Shown piece after piece: positions 27,278-36,066 of a stretch of DNA of 62,386 nucleotides. The position numbers were made by a program, and so were the translations under genes. Position 1 is the first letter of the stretch. Each line of letters starts with the position of its first letter. The stretch is from a virus. A model generated the notes under the pieces. The model saw only the letters and a list, made by a program, of their open reading frames with translations, had not been told where the DNA came from and searched no databases. The stretch spans positions 1 through 62,386 of the IMG/VR virus record IMGVR_UViG_3300030451_003961; one strand, 5' to 3'.

Positions 27278-29089
27278 CTATGCCACCAATACAAGCAACA
27301 CTTCATATGCTCCATCAGCAGGTGCTGAAGGAAGCTCCGAAAATCCTACAGATAAATCACTAGCACTTCTTGTAATGTCAGCATAGACTGTTTGTCCACT
27401 TGAAGTTATTACTTCACACTTCACATCTATTGCTGCTGTAGATCCACCAAACACGCTATTATCACTTACATCTATGGTGAATGTTGTGACTCCCCCTGCA
27501 CTTGCTTTAGTGACATAGGAAAGACTACTATCTAAAGATATTCTTACTCCACTTGGGTTGCCTGATGTTGATACTGTTGCTACACCACTACTGTAACTTA
27601 CAGCGATACCTGTGCCTGGTGCAACTGTTACAATTCCTAGATCTGAAGAAGATGATTCTTTTAATGAAATTTTAGCTATACCATCTGATGGATTAGCATA
27701 TTCTACATTTAGAGAACCACCTGTTGCAGCACCTGAACCACTACCATGATATCCTGATTGAACAGAACTATTGTCTTGAACTTGTACTGAAAGTAATCCT
27801 GGTGCAGTATAAGTTGATAAATCTGTGTCAGATTGTACTACAACGAAATCTGCTTCTACAGCATTACCTGCAGTCGCATCATCAATTGCGTAAACTGAAT
27901 CACCTGGTGTTAAAGGCGTAGCAGCATTTCCAAAGAAATTACCTGCTACACTTACAACATATAAATCTCCTTTTACAACATCTACATTTGTATATAAATC
28001 TCCTCCTCCTGAACTAGGTGTGATTGCACCTGTATTTGCATTTAACGAACCTTTGAATTCTAGTAGACCTGTAACTGCATTTTGTAATTGCTGAAAGTTA
28101 ACAGCGTCTGCAGGATTAGATCCATCTGCTAGGTTTGTAAGCTTTTGACTACCTAATGATACATCTGATGATGGTGCACCCCAAGCATTTAGAGTTAGTT
28201 CATCACTATCTACAGTTGCTTGATTATTGCTTGCTCCATATAATCCAACTATCTTGTCTGTACCATCATTTTGTGGGGAAACATTAGTAGGTAATTCTGA
28301 CAAGTTTAATTGAACCTCAACTATGTCAGTCGACTTGGCTTCGGTATCAATACCTACACTTCCCTGAACCTTAAATGTATCTCCACTTTGTATTGTTTGT
28401 GCTGTACCTGAGTCACCATCTACATCGAAAGTAAAGTTTTCTGCAGAGGGTAAAGTAATTGTCAAAGTGTTTACTGCTGTTATATGACCTTCTGAACTTG
28501 AAGTTATAGAGTCTACTACATCAACTGTACCACCATATCCAGGACTGCTTGAAGAACTACTATTAGTTCTAGTAACATTATCATGTGATATCTCCAATAA
28601 ATAAGGAGATGAGTTTCCTGAAGTTGCTGTGCTAATTACAGTACCTGATTTGCCTGCAAAGTCTACTATATCTGTACTTTCAATATCTATATCACTACCT
28701 GAATCACCTCTTAACACCCATTTGTTATAGTTGTCTATAGGTGGAACAGCCCATTGATTATCTCCTCTTAAAAAAGTTGTGCTGTTTGCAGTACCTGTAG
28801 CATTTAAATCTACTGTACCAAAATTTACAGAACCTGTGACTTGATTAAAATTTGGGAAAGATATATATGTTCCTGCTGCACTTGAAATATCTGTTACACC
28901 ACCTCCTACTTCTGAATATACTGCAGCAGTTGTGCTTGCAGTAGTACATACTTTTAGAACTCCTGCTGTTGTGTTGAATATTAATTGACCAAGTACACCT
29001 GAAGCAGGATCAGCACTTACATTTTGAATAGCAGCATTATTCAGTTGATTCTGTGCTAAGTCAATGGTATTTAAAAATTGTATTGCCAT
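27278..29089 (-). CDS. Tail fibre-like protein sharing modules with the S74 fibre (603 aa)
   Basis: The N-terminus MAIQFLNTIDLAQNQLNNAA is followed by GQLIFNTTAGVLKVC, a pattern seen in fibres of marine phages. Residues about 125-255 contain the same module as the S74 fibre (GDSGT, QSGDTFKVQGSVG, SPGYGGTVDVVDS, EGHITAVNTLTITLPS). The C-terminus is beta-rich and lacks the S74 chaperone. The shared module suggests duplication or shuffling between neighbours. Probably a second adhesin or fibre subunit. Confidence 0.7.
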   Translation of the reverse strand: MAIQFLNTIDLAQNQLNNAAIQNVSADPASGVLGQLIFNTTAGVLKVCTTASTTAAVYSEVGGGVTDISSAAGTYISFPNFNQVTGSVNFGTVDLNATGTANSTTFLRGDNQWAVPPIDNYNKWVLRGDSGSDIDIESTDIVDFAGKSGTVISTATSGNSSPYLLEISHDNVTRTNSSSSSSPGYGGTVDVVDSITSSSEGHITAVNTLTITLPSAENFTFDVDGDSGTAQTIQSGDTFKVQGSVGIDTEAKSTDIVEVQLNLSELPTNVSPQNDGTDKIVGLYGASNNQATVDSDELTLNAWGAPSSDVSLGSQKLTNLADGSNPADAVNFQQLQNAVTGLLEFKGSLNANTGAITPSSGGGDLYTNVDVVKGDLYVVSVAGNFFGNAATPLTPGDSVYAIDDATAGNAVEADFVVVQSDTDLSTYTAPGLLSVQVQDNSSVQSGYHGSGSGAATGGSLNVEYANPSDGIAKISLKESSSSDLGIVTVAPGTGIAVSYSSGVATVSTSGNPSGVRISLDSSLSYVTKASAGGVTTFTIDVSDNSVFGGSTAAIDVKCEVITSSGQTVYADITRSASDLSVGFSELPSAPADGAYEVLLVLVA

Positions 29090-29095
29090 ATCTTT

Positions 29096-29791
29096 TTAGT
29101 TTAAAAAAGCCTCACCTGATTGAGGACTTGAAAATCTTATTATTATATTTTTATTATCTACATATTCCAACTCTCCATATATTTGTGTTAATCCTGTATC
29201 CACAGAAAACACCGATGGAAATTTATTAAGAGAATGACTTATATTCCAAGTTGAAGAAGGTATAGTCTGAGTAAAAATCTCAGTCTTATCTCCACTACTT
29301 AAAGGATCAGCCTCCAAATAATAATAATGTTCTGCCGAAATAAAACCATTACCTGAAACAAAATTCAGTTCAGCTTTATAAACTGTAGAACTTCCTATTT
29401 GCGTTAATGAAACTAACTCAAAAACAGCAAACGATTCTAAACTCTCTCTGTCTCTTATAGACACTTGCTCTCCTACAAGCGACAATAAATATGGTAATGA
29501 ACTAGATGCATTTACCATTGCAGTATTAAATTCTAGTTCTGTTATTGACGACCAATTAGTTCCTGCTCCTCCAAAATTTGAAAAGAACACAGAGCTCTTT
29601 GGTATCGGGCTAGGTGAGGGATCTTGTATTATAAACTCCCAACTAACCTTTGCAAAGTAATCATCAATAACCTTTTTAGATAAAGAAGCAACCTGAAAAT
29701 TTCGGGTTGCATTTGCATCTTCTTTGTCTGTTCCGATAATAATATCACTATCGGTGGGTAAGACGATTTGATATGTTTTTATTCTAGCCAT
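29096..29791 (-). CDS. Putative fibre-associated protein (231 aa)
   Basis: Residues ~1-45 (TDSDIIIGTDKEDANATRNF) match the N-terminus of the adjacent 461-residue fibre (IGTDHSDSNATKTF), which suggests a common virion-attachment domain. The remainder is a beta-rich domain ending in a SWNISHSLNKFPSV...IIIRFSSPQSGEAF segment, often found at the tips of phage fibres. Specific function not recognised. Confidence 0.6.
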   Translation of the reverse strand: MARIKTYQIVLPTDSDIIIGTDKEDANATRNFQVASLSKKVIDDYFAKVSWEFIIQDPSPSPIPKSSVFFSNFGGAGTNWSSITELEFNTAMVNASSSLPYLLSLVGEQVSIRDRESLESFAVFELVSLTQIGSSTVYKAELNFVSGNGFISAEHYYYLEADPLSSGDKTEIFTQTIPSSTWNISHSLNKFPSVFSVDTGLTQIYGELEYVDNKNIIIRFSSPQSGEAFLN

Positions 29792-29792
29792 T

Positions 29793-31178
29793 CTACTGTT
29801 TTACCATTAGAATCCCTGCAACATTTAAAGGTGCTGAACCTGTCCCATCTGTTTGATAAATCATTCCTGCAGTAAGTCCTGCTACTCCTGCTGCTGCATC
29901 ATCTGCATACTTATCTACTCCTGCTTTACTATTACAATCAATACCTGCTGCAGATCCTGTTAAAACATCAGTTGTCCAGAAAGCAAATTGATTGTTACCT
30001 AATGCTCCTTGAGGTGCACCTAATTTTAGTATTTGTCCAAACGCACCCTGTGTGGCAGTATCACTTGGATTGGTACTAGATGGTAGCCAATAAGCAGAAT
30101 TTGTACTTCCTACTTTTACTGCACCAAGATTGAAACTTACATCATACTGAGAACTTATTTCCATTTGCGTAATATTACGCTGTTTGATAAATATTGTATT
30201 TTCAGTAGTGCCTGTACCAAAAAAATCTGCCTCTAAAAATAGATTACCATGTGCTCGTACTCTACCTGTTTCAGGAAAACCTGTTTCAGCAAACGAACCA
30301 CCTAATGTTAAAGTTCCACCTAGCTGATTATCAACAAAAGTATTTATAAAAAGCCCTCCTCCTAAACTGCCATTTTTCACAATAGTTTGTCCTGAAGGAT
30401 TACCTCCACCATTGATTGCACCTAATAATTCTTTAGATCCTGATCCTCCATCTTCAAATGCATAAAACTCAATCTTTGCATAATCTTTATTTGATCCAGA
30501 GGTAGTCTGATATAAATCTATATCCAATAGATCTTCTCCTGCTGCTGTACCACTTTCTTTAGTCAGAACCACACTACTGCCTACTATATGTAAATCATGA
30601 AGGGGTTCAAGAATATTGATACCTACTCTTGCTGTACCTGGTTTTGCAGATAAGACAGGGACTGCAGGTGGTGTTATGTCACCCACAGTAAAGTCTAATA
30701 ATACAGAACCTGTACCTGAAATGTTTAAATTACCTGAACCTGTTATATTAGTTCCCGATATGTTACCTGCGACAGTAGCATCATTATCTACTTGCAGGTT
30801 GTTACCGATCGTTGCGTCAATACCAACAATTAAATCAGTACCCACATTAACTTGTTCTGAAACAACTAAATTTCCTTTACCTCCATTATCTATAGTTATT
30901 GTTGTACCTGATAAAGAAGTGCCTGAAGCTTGAGCTGTATCTTGTTTTATAATAGAGTCAACCAATAATTTTGAAGCTTGACCTGCACCTGATGCAGTAA
31001 AGACAGGTAATCTATAAGATGTACCATCACTAAAGTCATCTATGATGAATTCACTAATTGATTCTATGGAAAATGTTTTTGTAGCATTACTATCAGAATG
31101 ATCTGTTCCAATTAAATAATCCTGATCAGCTAATGGTACTGCTTGGGGGTATGCTATTTTATTGCTTATTCTCGCCAT
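29793..31178 (-). CDS. Tail fibre protein (461 aa)
   Basis: The N-terminal attachment-like segment is shared with the 231-residue neighbour. A repetitive beta region follows (VGTDLIVGIDATIGNNLQVD, ISGTNITGSGNLNISGTG) and then an RVGINILEPLHDLHIVG segment like those at fibre shafts. The C-terminus ends in a predicted-strand ILMVKQ. No S74 domain is present, so folding may not require self-cleavage. Inferred to be one of several fibres encoded in this block. Confidence 0.7.
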   Translation of the reverse strand: MARISNKIAYPQAVPLADQDYLIGTDHSDSNATKTFSIESISEFIIDDFSDGTSYRLPVFTASGAGQASKLLVDSIIKQDTAQASGTSLSGTTITIDNGGKGNLVVSEQVNVGTDLIVGIDATIGNNLQVDNDATVAGNISGTNITGSGNLNISGTGSVLLDFTVGDITPPAVPVLSAKPGTARVGINILEPLHDLHIVGSSVVLTKESGTAAGEDLLDIDLYQTTSGSNKDYAKIEFYAFEDGGSGSKELLGAINGGGNPSGQTIVKNGSLGGGLFINTFVDNQLGGTLTLGGSFAETGFPETGRVRAHGNLFLEADFFGTGTTENTIFIKQRNITQMEISSQYDVSFNLGAVKVGSTNSAYWLPSSTNPSDTATQGAFGQILKLGAPQGALGNNQFAFWTTDVLTGSAAGIDCNSKAGVDKYADDAAAGVAGLTAGMIYQTDGTGSAPLNVAGILMVKQ

Positions 31179-31416
31179 TTACTTGTTTTTCTTTAACCTC
31201 TCCAGACTTAAGATCGATCACTACATTGTCGCCATAAGCTTTGATTAGGTCTGCCTCTAGTTGTGCGAATTGAAGTTTCAATCCTTTTACTTGTTCTAGA
31301 AGATTGTGTTTACTAATCTCTAAATCTCCAAGTTGCAATTTAGCTCCTTGAAATTGGTTATTTAAACCTTGTAGTTTTTCTAACTCGTCTTTTTTTAATT
31401 TTTTAACTTTTGCCAT
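31159..31416 (-). CDS. Small coiled-coil protein (85 aa)
   Basis: Almost entirely heptad-like, Leu/Lys/Glu-rich from residue 1 to about 60 (KKLKKDELEKLQGLNNQF), with a short acidic/beta tail. It overlaps the downstream fibre start by 20 bases and follows a TATTTTTG promoter box. Could be a fibre chaperone or lysis-accessory protein; not recognised. Confidence 0.55.
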   Translation of the reverse strand: MAKVKKLKKDELEKLQGLNNQFQGAKLQLGDLEISKHNLLEQVKGLKLQFAQLEADLIKAYGDNVVIDLKSGEVKEKQVNGENKQ

Positions 31417-31439
31417 TTGATTTAATTTTAAAATTTATA

Positions 31440-31447
31440 CAAAAATA
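31440..31447 (-). promoter_or_regulatory. Candidate -7 promoter box (TATTTTTG) for fibre operon
   Basis: Minus-strand TATTTTTG fits TAnnTTTG and lies in the 40-base gap between holin and the 85-residue gene, 24 bases before its start codon. Confidence 0.45.
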
Positions 31448-31456
31448 CAAATTTAA

Positions 31457-31924
31457 TTATTGTACTTTTCGAATGGTTTGAAACTTTTCTGCACCCCTGC
31501 TTCCGAAGTATGCTACATAGACTGTAACAAGAAGTGTTTGAAGCAATGATACCCATCCCTCAGCGACATTGAATCCCCAATCAAAACTATCTAGTATTAT
31601 TAGCAATACCATAGACACAGTTAGAAATATCAAACTCATAGGTCTTGTATTTTTAGAGAGCCATGAATCTGATTTCATGTCTGACTCCCAACGCTTAGAA
31701 ACCTCTTGCATTTCAACCATGTCTAACTCTAGCAACTTCAAAGCTTTTTCTTTATCTTCTGGAGGTAATACTGTGTCTGGTTGTTTCTGTATTAGATTTT
31801 TTACAACACCAAGCACTCCCGAATCTGGAAGTACATCACCTACTGTACCCAACAGTCCTGGTGCAGCTTTACTTAAAAAAGCACCGACTTTAGTTTCAGA
31901 AAATTTTTTTTTAGGTTTACTCAT
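31457..31924 (-). CDS. Holin, 3TM family-like (155 aa)
   Basis: Resembles the 3TM holin family: an amphipathic N-terminal region (AKAAPGLLG-like, then GVLGVVKNLIQ), a KWESDxxSDSWLSKNTRP-type motif before the first strong membrane segment (about 92-112), a second hydrophobic stretch (about 122-142), and the YFGSRGAEKF ending typical of the family. It forms holes in the inner membrane to start lysis. The overlapping downstream partner gene 31921-32379 is the endolysin, as expected. Confidence 0.75.
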   Translation of the reverse strand: MSKPKKKFSETKVGAFLSKAAPGLLGTVGDVLPDSGVLGVVKNLIQKQPDTVLPPEDKEKALKLLELDMVEMQEVSKRWESDMKSDSWLSKNTRPMSLIFLTVSMVLLIILDSFDWGFNVAEGWVSLLQTLLVTVYVAYFGSRGAEKFQTIRKVQ

Positions 31925-32379
31925 ATCGTTTTGTATTTAGTTTTACCATCTTCTTTATACGCCTTCAAACATCTTCCTCTATTATCTTCTTTACTTACAT
32001 AAGATACATGAATCCAATTTGGAGACATATCAGTTCCAAACTCCCATATCAACTGATCGAAGTCAAGATTTTCTCTTATATATAAAAACATTTCTGCATT
32101 TGTCTTGTGACCATATACATCATCCAGGTCAATCGCCTGACCTTTACAATGTTGTGATGAGGATGCTCCACCAATGGCCTCATTTAATTTTGGAGATCTG
32201 AAAAACGAATTTACTTTTATAGGGCCTCCTACCCAAGATCTTAGTGGCTCGAAAACTTTTTCAGCCAACTCTTTCATGTTTTCTAAATGCTGAGAGTTAG
32301 GAGTATTGTCTATACCATCACGCTTTGCAGTATTTGAATGTATAGCTTCAGCATAAGTAATGTGTTTGCTTATATTCAT
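31921..32379 (-). CDS. Endolysin, peptidase M15 type (152 aa)
   Basis: A zinc peptidase that cuts peptidoglycan cross-links. Seen: FFRSPKLNEAIGGASSSQH (family FRS..LN..IGG..SSQH), zinc-ligand motif SSQHCKGQAID (His77, Asp84) and the second ligand region NWIHVSY (His124). There is no signal peptide, so access to the wall depends on the adjacent holin. The gene overlaps both neighbours by four bases. Confidence 0.88.
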   Translation of the reverse strand: MNISKHITYAEAIHSNTAKRDGIDNTPNSQHLENMKELAEKVFEPLRSWVGGPIKVNSFFRSPKLNEAIGGASSSQHCKGQAIDLDDVYGHKTNAEMFLYIRENLDFDQLIWEFGTDMSPNWIHVSYVSKEDNRGRCLKAYKEDGKTKYKTI

Positions 32380-33653
32380 AATCTAAAATTTAATCCAACA
32401 CTAGAGGTGTAAACTTCTGAATCCCAAAATTTAGTATACTCTCCTTCAATGAAGATACCTAAAGTTTTGCTGATTTTCCATCCTGCGATCAATCCTCCTT
32501 GATAATCATCCCATTGTTCTAGTTCTGAATCTTTTCTTAGTCCACCTTTACCCCAATTATTTCTATTTAAATAACTTACATTTTCATCTCCTTTGACATA
32601 GTGGTGATAGGGTAAAATCCAATTCGCATAAGCATGTAACCAAAAGTTTTTCTTGTAATGATAAAAATCAAAACCTACTATAGGTGCAACTTCAATAAAA
32701 GAATCTAACAAGTCCCATTGCTCTGCGTTGAATCGGTTCATCAGAGAACCAAATATACGATCCCGAAAGTCTCTATCACCATAGGCAACTATTTGTTCAT
32801 TAGGATCTTTCCAAATCCAATCATAAAAAACTTCACCTGTTTCAAAATCAGTATAAGAAGTATAATGATCAGAGAACCCATAAAGATATCCAAGGCTGTA
32901 CCAAGGATTTACAGGATACTCAAATGGATTTCCATCAGGATCTAAAATTGGATTGCCATCTGCATCTAAAGCTATTTGTGTTTCATTAAGCCATATTTCA
33001 ATTGGATTATATCCATATGGTTTTTGGTGAGATCTTGCAATAGCACCTAAAGATATACTTAGTTTTTTACCTATAGGCAATCTAAATCTTGCTTCTGCTG
33101 ATTGATATTCAAAATCAACATTTCCTTTTTTTCTTGACTCTAGTTTTACAATATGGTATTTACCTGTATGTCTAATAAAAAATCTTGAATTTATAAACTC
33201 TTCAGATCTTTCTCTTTGTTTTTCTATATGTAAAAGATATTCAAAACCTTTGACTGCTGCTGTAGGAGCTGATAGACCTACTAAATTTTCAGTACCATCA
33301 ATGTAGTTTTGTTTTATTTCGTAATCAAACCTTGCTAACTTACGAACTCCTATACCTGCACGAAAATCAAATGGGTGATAAACAGTTTCATCAACCACTT
33401 GTGGTATGTCATATAAATCATCAGGATTGGTTCTGATAAAATAATCAGGATACTTTGTTTGATATGCGTTATCAATATCTCCTGCCACATATACTGTAGC
33501 ATATTTAAATATGTTCTTGTATACGCCATCAAAAAACTTCTTGGCTTTGTATTTTTTAACAACTTTATTTTCAACCTTATCATCATTAGAGATGACTTGT
33601 GCTGATATAGTGAAACACATTAATAGTGTTATTAGTGATATAAGTTTCTTCAT
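32376..33653 (-). CDS. Exported outer-membrane-like protein (425 aa)
   Basis: The N-terminal signal peptide is clear (MKKLISLITLLMCFTISAQV, cleavage near SAQ as in flavobacteria). The mature part is rich in aromatic residues and alternating strands (RFRLPIGKKLSISLGAIARS, LIAGWKISKTLGIFIEGEYT) and ends in GLNFRL, resembling an outer-membrane barrel with a terminal hydrophobic residue. It lies in the lysis cassette between endolysin and a thioredoxin-fold protein. Possible roles are receptor masking, superinfection exclusion or outer-membrane disruption; none is proven. Confidence 0.6.
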   Translation of the reverse strand: MKKLISLITLLMCFTISAQVISNDDKVENKVVKKYKAKKFFDGVYKNIFKYATVYVAGDIDNAYQTKYPDYFIRTNPDDLYDIPQVVDETVYHPFDFRAGIGVRKLARFDYEIKQNYIDGTENLVGLSAPTAAVKGFEYLLHIEKQRERSEEFINSRFFIRHTGKYHIVKLESRKKGNVDFEYQSAEARFRLPIGKKLSISLGAIARSHQKPYGYNPIEIWLNETQIALDADGNPILDPDGNPFEYPVNPWYSLGYLYGFSDHYTSYTDFETGEVFYDWIWKDPNEQIVAYGDRDFRDRIFGSLMNRFNAEQWDLLDSFIEVAPIVGFDFYHYKKNFWLHAYANWILPYHHYVKGDENVSYLNRNNWGKGGLRKDSELEQWDDYQGGLIAGWKISKTLGIFIEGEYTKFWDSEVYTSSVGLNFRL

Positions 33654-33654
33654 T

Positions 33655-33996
33655 TTAAAATTTACTTTCTATGATTTCTTCGATATGTTCTTCAATTATT
33701 TCTAATGTATCTTCAGGTAGTTTCAATGTAATTCCACTTTCAACTCTCACAACTTCTTCACCATTGTGATACAATATAATGGTAGGAAGGTATTTAATGT
33801 TTTCTTCTTTAAACACCTCTGGTTTTTTATCTATGTAAAAGGTATATATATTATTATCATCGAAAGGTTTCAATGATATTTCTGCACTCTTTGTGAAAGG
33901 TGCACTAAACTGTACAACTGAGATATCGTCTTTAAACGATTGTGCGTTACATATTACAGAAAATACAAATAGGACAAGTGTTACACATAGTTTCAT
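33655..33996 (-). CDS. Exported thioredoxin-fold protein lacking CXXC (113 aa)
   Basis: A signal peptide (MKLCVTLVLFVFSVICNAQ) is followed by a thioredoxin-like pattern: VVQFSAPFTKSAEISLKPF at the place of the usual W-C-x-x-C helix, a strand with YTFYIDKK, and a cis-Pro loop KYLPTIILYHNGEEVVRVE. The redox cysteines are absent, so it is unlikely to be an oxidoreductase; it may act as a periplasmic binding or folding module. Overlaps the next gene upstream by four bases. Fold assignment is by pattern only. Confidence 0.55.
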   Translation of the reverse strand: MKLCVTLVLFVFSVICNAQSFKDDISVVQFSAPFTKSAEISLKPFDDNNIYTFYIDKKPEVFKEENIKYLPTIILYHNGEEVVRVESGITLKLPEDTLEIIEEHIEEIIESKF

Positions 33997-34304
33997 TTTT
34001 TTCTACTTATCTCATAGAGTCTTTCATCCATTTTCTCTAGAGATTGTTTAATTTCGTTTACATCCTCTTTAACTGTTGTTACATCTGATTCTATTTTCTC
34101 TATTGTTGATCTGACTAATTCGTCTTTATATTGAAATTCAATTGAACTTACCTCTGGCTTTGGCTCATCCATAGCGACCTGGATCTGTGCTTGCAAAGTA
34201 TAGTACATGCCAATAAGGGAAGCAAAGCCTATAGCTGCTGCTATCATTTCTTTTATAGATAAAGTAAATTTGCTTTCGCCACTAAGAGTTTGATCTTTGC
34301 TCAT
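33993..34304 (-). CDS. Membrane-anchored coiled-coil protein, inner-spanin-like topology (103 aa)
   Basis: One hydrophobic segment (about residues 20-41, AAAIGFASLIGMYYTLQAQI) is followed by a charged coiled coil to the C-terminus (SDVTTVKEDVNEIKQSLEKM). This matches the general layout of inner-membrane spanin subunits, and the gene lies in the lysis cassette, but no outer-membrane lipoprotein partner is seen, so the call is tentative. Confidence 0.5.
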   Translation of the reverse strand: MSKDQTLSGESKFTLSIKEMIAAAIGFASLIGMYYTLQAQIQVAMDEPKPEVSSIEFQYKDELVRSTIEKIESDVTTVKEDVNEIKQSLEKMDERLYEISRKK

Positions 34305-34380
34305 TTTTGTCTGCCTCTACTATTTCATAGATCACTTCAATATCTAGAAGTGCACTATTTGTTTGATAATATTCTACCAT
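34282..34380 (-). CDS. Very small ORF (32 aa) linking virion and lysis genes
   Basis: Starts at an ATG overlapping the stop of the 257-residue gene and ends inside the start region of the coiled-coil gene (a 23-base overlap). Sequence MVEYYQTNSALLDIEVIYEI continues to a polar end. It fills the only gap in the operon; translational coupling supports it weakly. Confidence 0.35.
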   Translation of the reverse strand: MVEYYQTNSALLDIEVIYEIVEADKNEQRSNS

Positions 34381-35147
34381 ATTGCTACACAACTATTGAT
34401 TGCCGAACTTGATGTTCCTGTCGAAAACAACTGAACAACTTGTACAGGCAAATAGTTACCGACTTTAAAACTTTTAAACACAACATCGTTACCTTGTGCT
34501 GTCTTAACTTTTACATCCACATACTCTTCATTGACTGCAGTAGGTATTGCTGAAGCACCAACATATAATAAGCATGAGCTAGCAATATCATATTTGATTC
34601 CTAAACTGCTGAATGAAGAATTTGGATCAGTATAGATTTTCCAATTGTCATTGTATGTATTGTTGTTACCAAATAGATCTGCACTTAATTTTAAACAGTT
34701 ACTACCTACTATCTCTAAAACTACAGCCACTTCGTTTGTGTCTGTATTCCAAATAATATTACCAGGTAAAACTCCTAATGCAGTAAAATCTACACTATTG
34801 TCTACCAAGTGATCAGGCTTTACAACTATATAATCTATTCCTGTTGATGAAAATAAATTACCATTTAAACTTAAAGTGTCTGAAGAATCTATTGCAGTTA
34901 TAACAGCGTTACCTGCAGGACTTATTGAAAAAACTTTGTCAGTAACCTCAATTGATGGTGAAGCAGTTTGAAAATCTACTTGATCATCTATCAATTTATT
35001 TGTATCGGTTGCTGTGTTAGTTGAAGTAATAACAGCTTCTCCTTGTCCTGTAAATGTTTTGTAAGCAGGATTAGGAATAGGACTACTATCGCTTGCGATA
35101 ACTTCCAATCCTTGCTGTGTATTAACTACAATTTTTTGATAACCCAT
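34374..35147 (-). CDS. Beta-rich virion protein of unknown family (257 aa)
   Basis: A Thr/Ser/Asp/Asn-rich protein with repeated short strands (DTLSLNGNLFSSTGIDYIVV, NCLKLSADLF) and a C-terminal segment EEYVDVKVKTAQGNDVVFKS resembling small phage capsid or head-fibre domains. It lies between the small basic proteins and the lysis genes, in the same late operon. Probably structural, but no family was recognised. Confidence 0.5.
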   Translation of the reverse strand: MGYQKIVVNTQQGLEVIASDSSPIPNPAYKTFTGQGEAVITSTNTATDTNKLIDDQVDFQTASPSIEVTDKVFSISPAGNAVITAIDSSDTLSLNGNLFSSTGIDYIVVKPDHLVDNSVDFTALGVLPGNIIWNTDTNEVAVVLEIVGSNCLKLSADLFGNNNTYNDNWKIYTDPNSSFSSLGIKYDIASSCLLYVGASAIPTAVNEEYVDVKVKTAQGNDVVFKSFKVGNYLPVQVVQLFSTGTSSSAINSCVAIW

Positions 35148-35151
35148 AATT

Positions 35152-35304
35152 TTATTGATAAGGGAAAATCCTGTTTAGTGTGTCTCTTCTTTGATCACAC
35201 CCACATGGTTTTCCTGTTACTTCACTTACTTTATTAACTACACTTTTGATTCCTGTAGCTTTTGTAAATTTTTCTATACTGTCTCCGAGACCTCTTGATT
35301 TCAT
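35152..35304 (-). CDS. Small Cys-containing protein (50 aa)
   Basis: Too short for ordinary ORF calling, but well framed between neighbours at 1- to 4-base spacing. It reads KSRGLGDSIEKFTKATGIKS, then a PCGCDQRRDTLNRIFPY ending. Small proteins with a GLGD-x-x-E-x-F-T...CGC-x-x-R-x-x-x-LN pattern occur in late operons of Bacteroidetes phages; the CGC suggests metal binding. Function unknown. Confidence 0.6.
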   Translation of the reverse strand: MKSRGLGDSIEKFTKATGIKSVVNKVSEVTGKPCGCDQRRDTLNRIFPYQ

Positions 35305-35305
35305 T

Positions 35306-35509
35306 TTATTTCTTTTTTTTCATTCTACAACCAAAGTTGTTTGCAAATACTGCTTGTTTTACAACTTTAGGGCTATACTTGCCCCCTTTGTTTTTCATGA
35401 CCTTTGAAGCTGCTGCACATACAGAAGATCCTGGCATGTTCTTTTTAACCCAAGCAGTAAAGTCGCCTTTATTTTTTGGATCAAGTTTTATTGGTTTTTC
35501 TTTCGCCAT
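35306..35509 (-). CDS. Small basic protein (67 aa)
   Basis: Lys-rich, with FTAWVKKNMPGSSVCAAASK and a KKKK C-terminus. It is one of a run of basic mini-proteins that may bind DNA or be packaged with it; inferred. One base separates it from both the preceding stop and next gene. Confidence 0.55.
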   Translation of the reverse strand: MAKEKPIKLDPKNKGDFTAWVKKNMPGSSVCAAASKVMKNKGGKYSPKVVKQAVFANNFGCRMKKKK

Positions 35510-35510
35510 C

Positions 35511-35729
35511 TTACTTGCTGAATAATTTTCCTAAGTGAGAGTGAACGCTAGAAGGATAATGCTTGTCTTCTTTCATTGAATGGTTTCCAGAATAAGCATG
35601 ACCTGTTTCTTTTTTCGCCATAGCTTTTGATTCGTCTCTTCTATCTTTCAAAGATTGAGAGTGTGGGCCTTTGTGTTTGTTCCCGATTGAATCATCGAGT
35701 CTTGCGTTATAACCTTGTGAATGTTTCAT
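35511..35729 (-). CDS. Small hydrophilic His/Lys-rich protein (72 aa)
   Basis: Highly charged, with seven or more His and repeats of SH/KH motifs (NKHKGPHSQSLKDRRDE, VHSHLGKLFSK); likely unstructured alone. First gene after the TATCTTTG box at 35764-35771. Role unknown. Confidence 0.5.
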   Translation of the reverse strand: MKHSQGYNARLDDSIGNKHKGPHSQSLKDRRDESKAMAKKETGHAYSGNHSMKEDKHYPSSVHSHLGKLFSK

Positions 35730-35763
35730 TCCTAAAATTTTTATTTGTTAAACTAATTTTTTA

Positions 35764-35771
35764 CAAAGATA
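35764..35771 (-). promoter_or_regulatory. Candidate -7 promoter box (TATCTTTG)
   Basis: Minus-strand TATCTTTG within the 46-base gap before the 35729 start, identical to the boxes at 13691, 36892 and 40879. Confidence 0.55.
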
Positions 35772-35775
35772 ATAA

Positions 35776-36066
35776 TTAATATTTTCCTCTTTTCGAAGCA
35801 GGAGAGCTTTTAGTAGATCCTCCTTTTCCTGCCCATAAATGCTTACATGCCCAATATTTAGCACTTAATTTGTTTGTCGCTGAATCACATTTGTGTCTTG
35901 CTCTAAAGCTTTTACGAGCAGCAGATGAATAGTTATGTCCATAACCTTTAGCACCAAAGTGTATAAGCTTCTCCTGTCCACCAGAACAAGCTTTTACCAT
36001 TTTCTTTTTCCCTGGTCTGTCGCTAGGTCTAACGACATTACATTTCATCTTAGATTTATCAGCCAT
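35776..36066 (-). CDS. Small basic Cys/His protein (96 aa)
   Basis: Basic protein with several Cys and His (CNVV, KACSGGQEKLIHFGAKGYGH, HKCDSATNKLSAKYWACKHL). The YSSAARKSFRARHKC segment is also seen in small phage proteins related to head assembly. Spaced Cys/His suggest possible zinc binding. Overlaps the EF-hand-like mini-gene by eight bases. Function unknown. Confidence 0.55.
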   Translation of the reverse strand: MADKSKMKCNVVRPSDRPGKKKMVKACSGGQEKLIHFGAKGYGHNYSSAARKSFRARHKCDSATNKLSAKYWACKHLWAGKGGSTKSSPASKRGKY

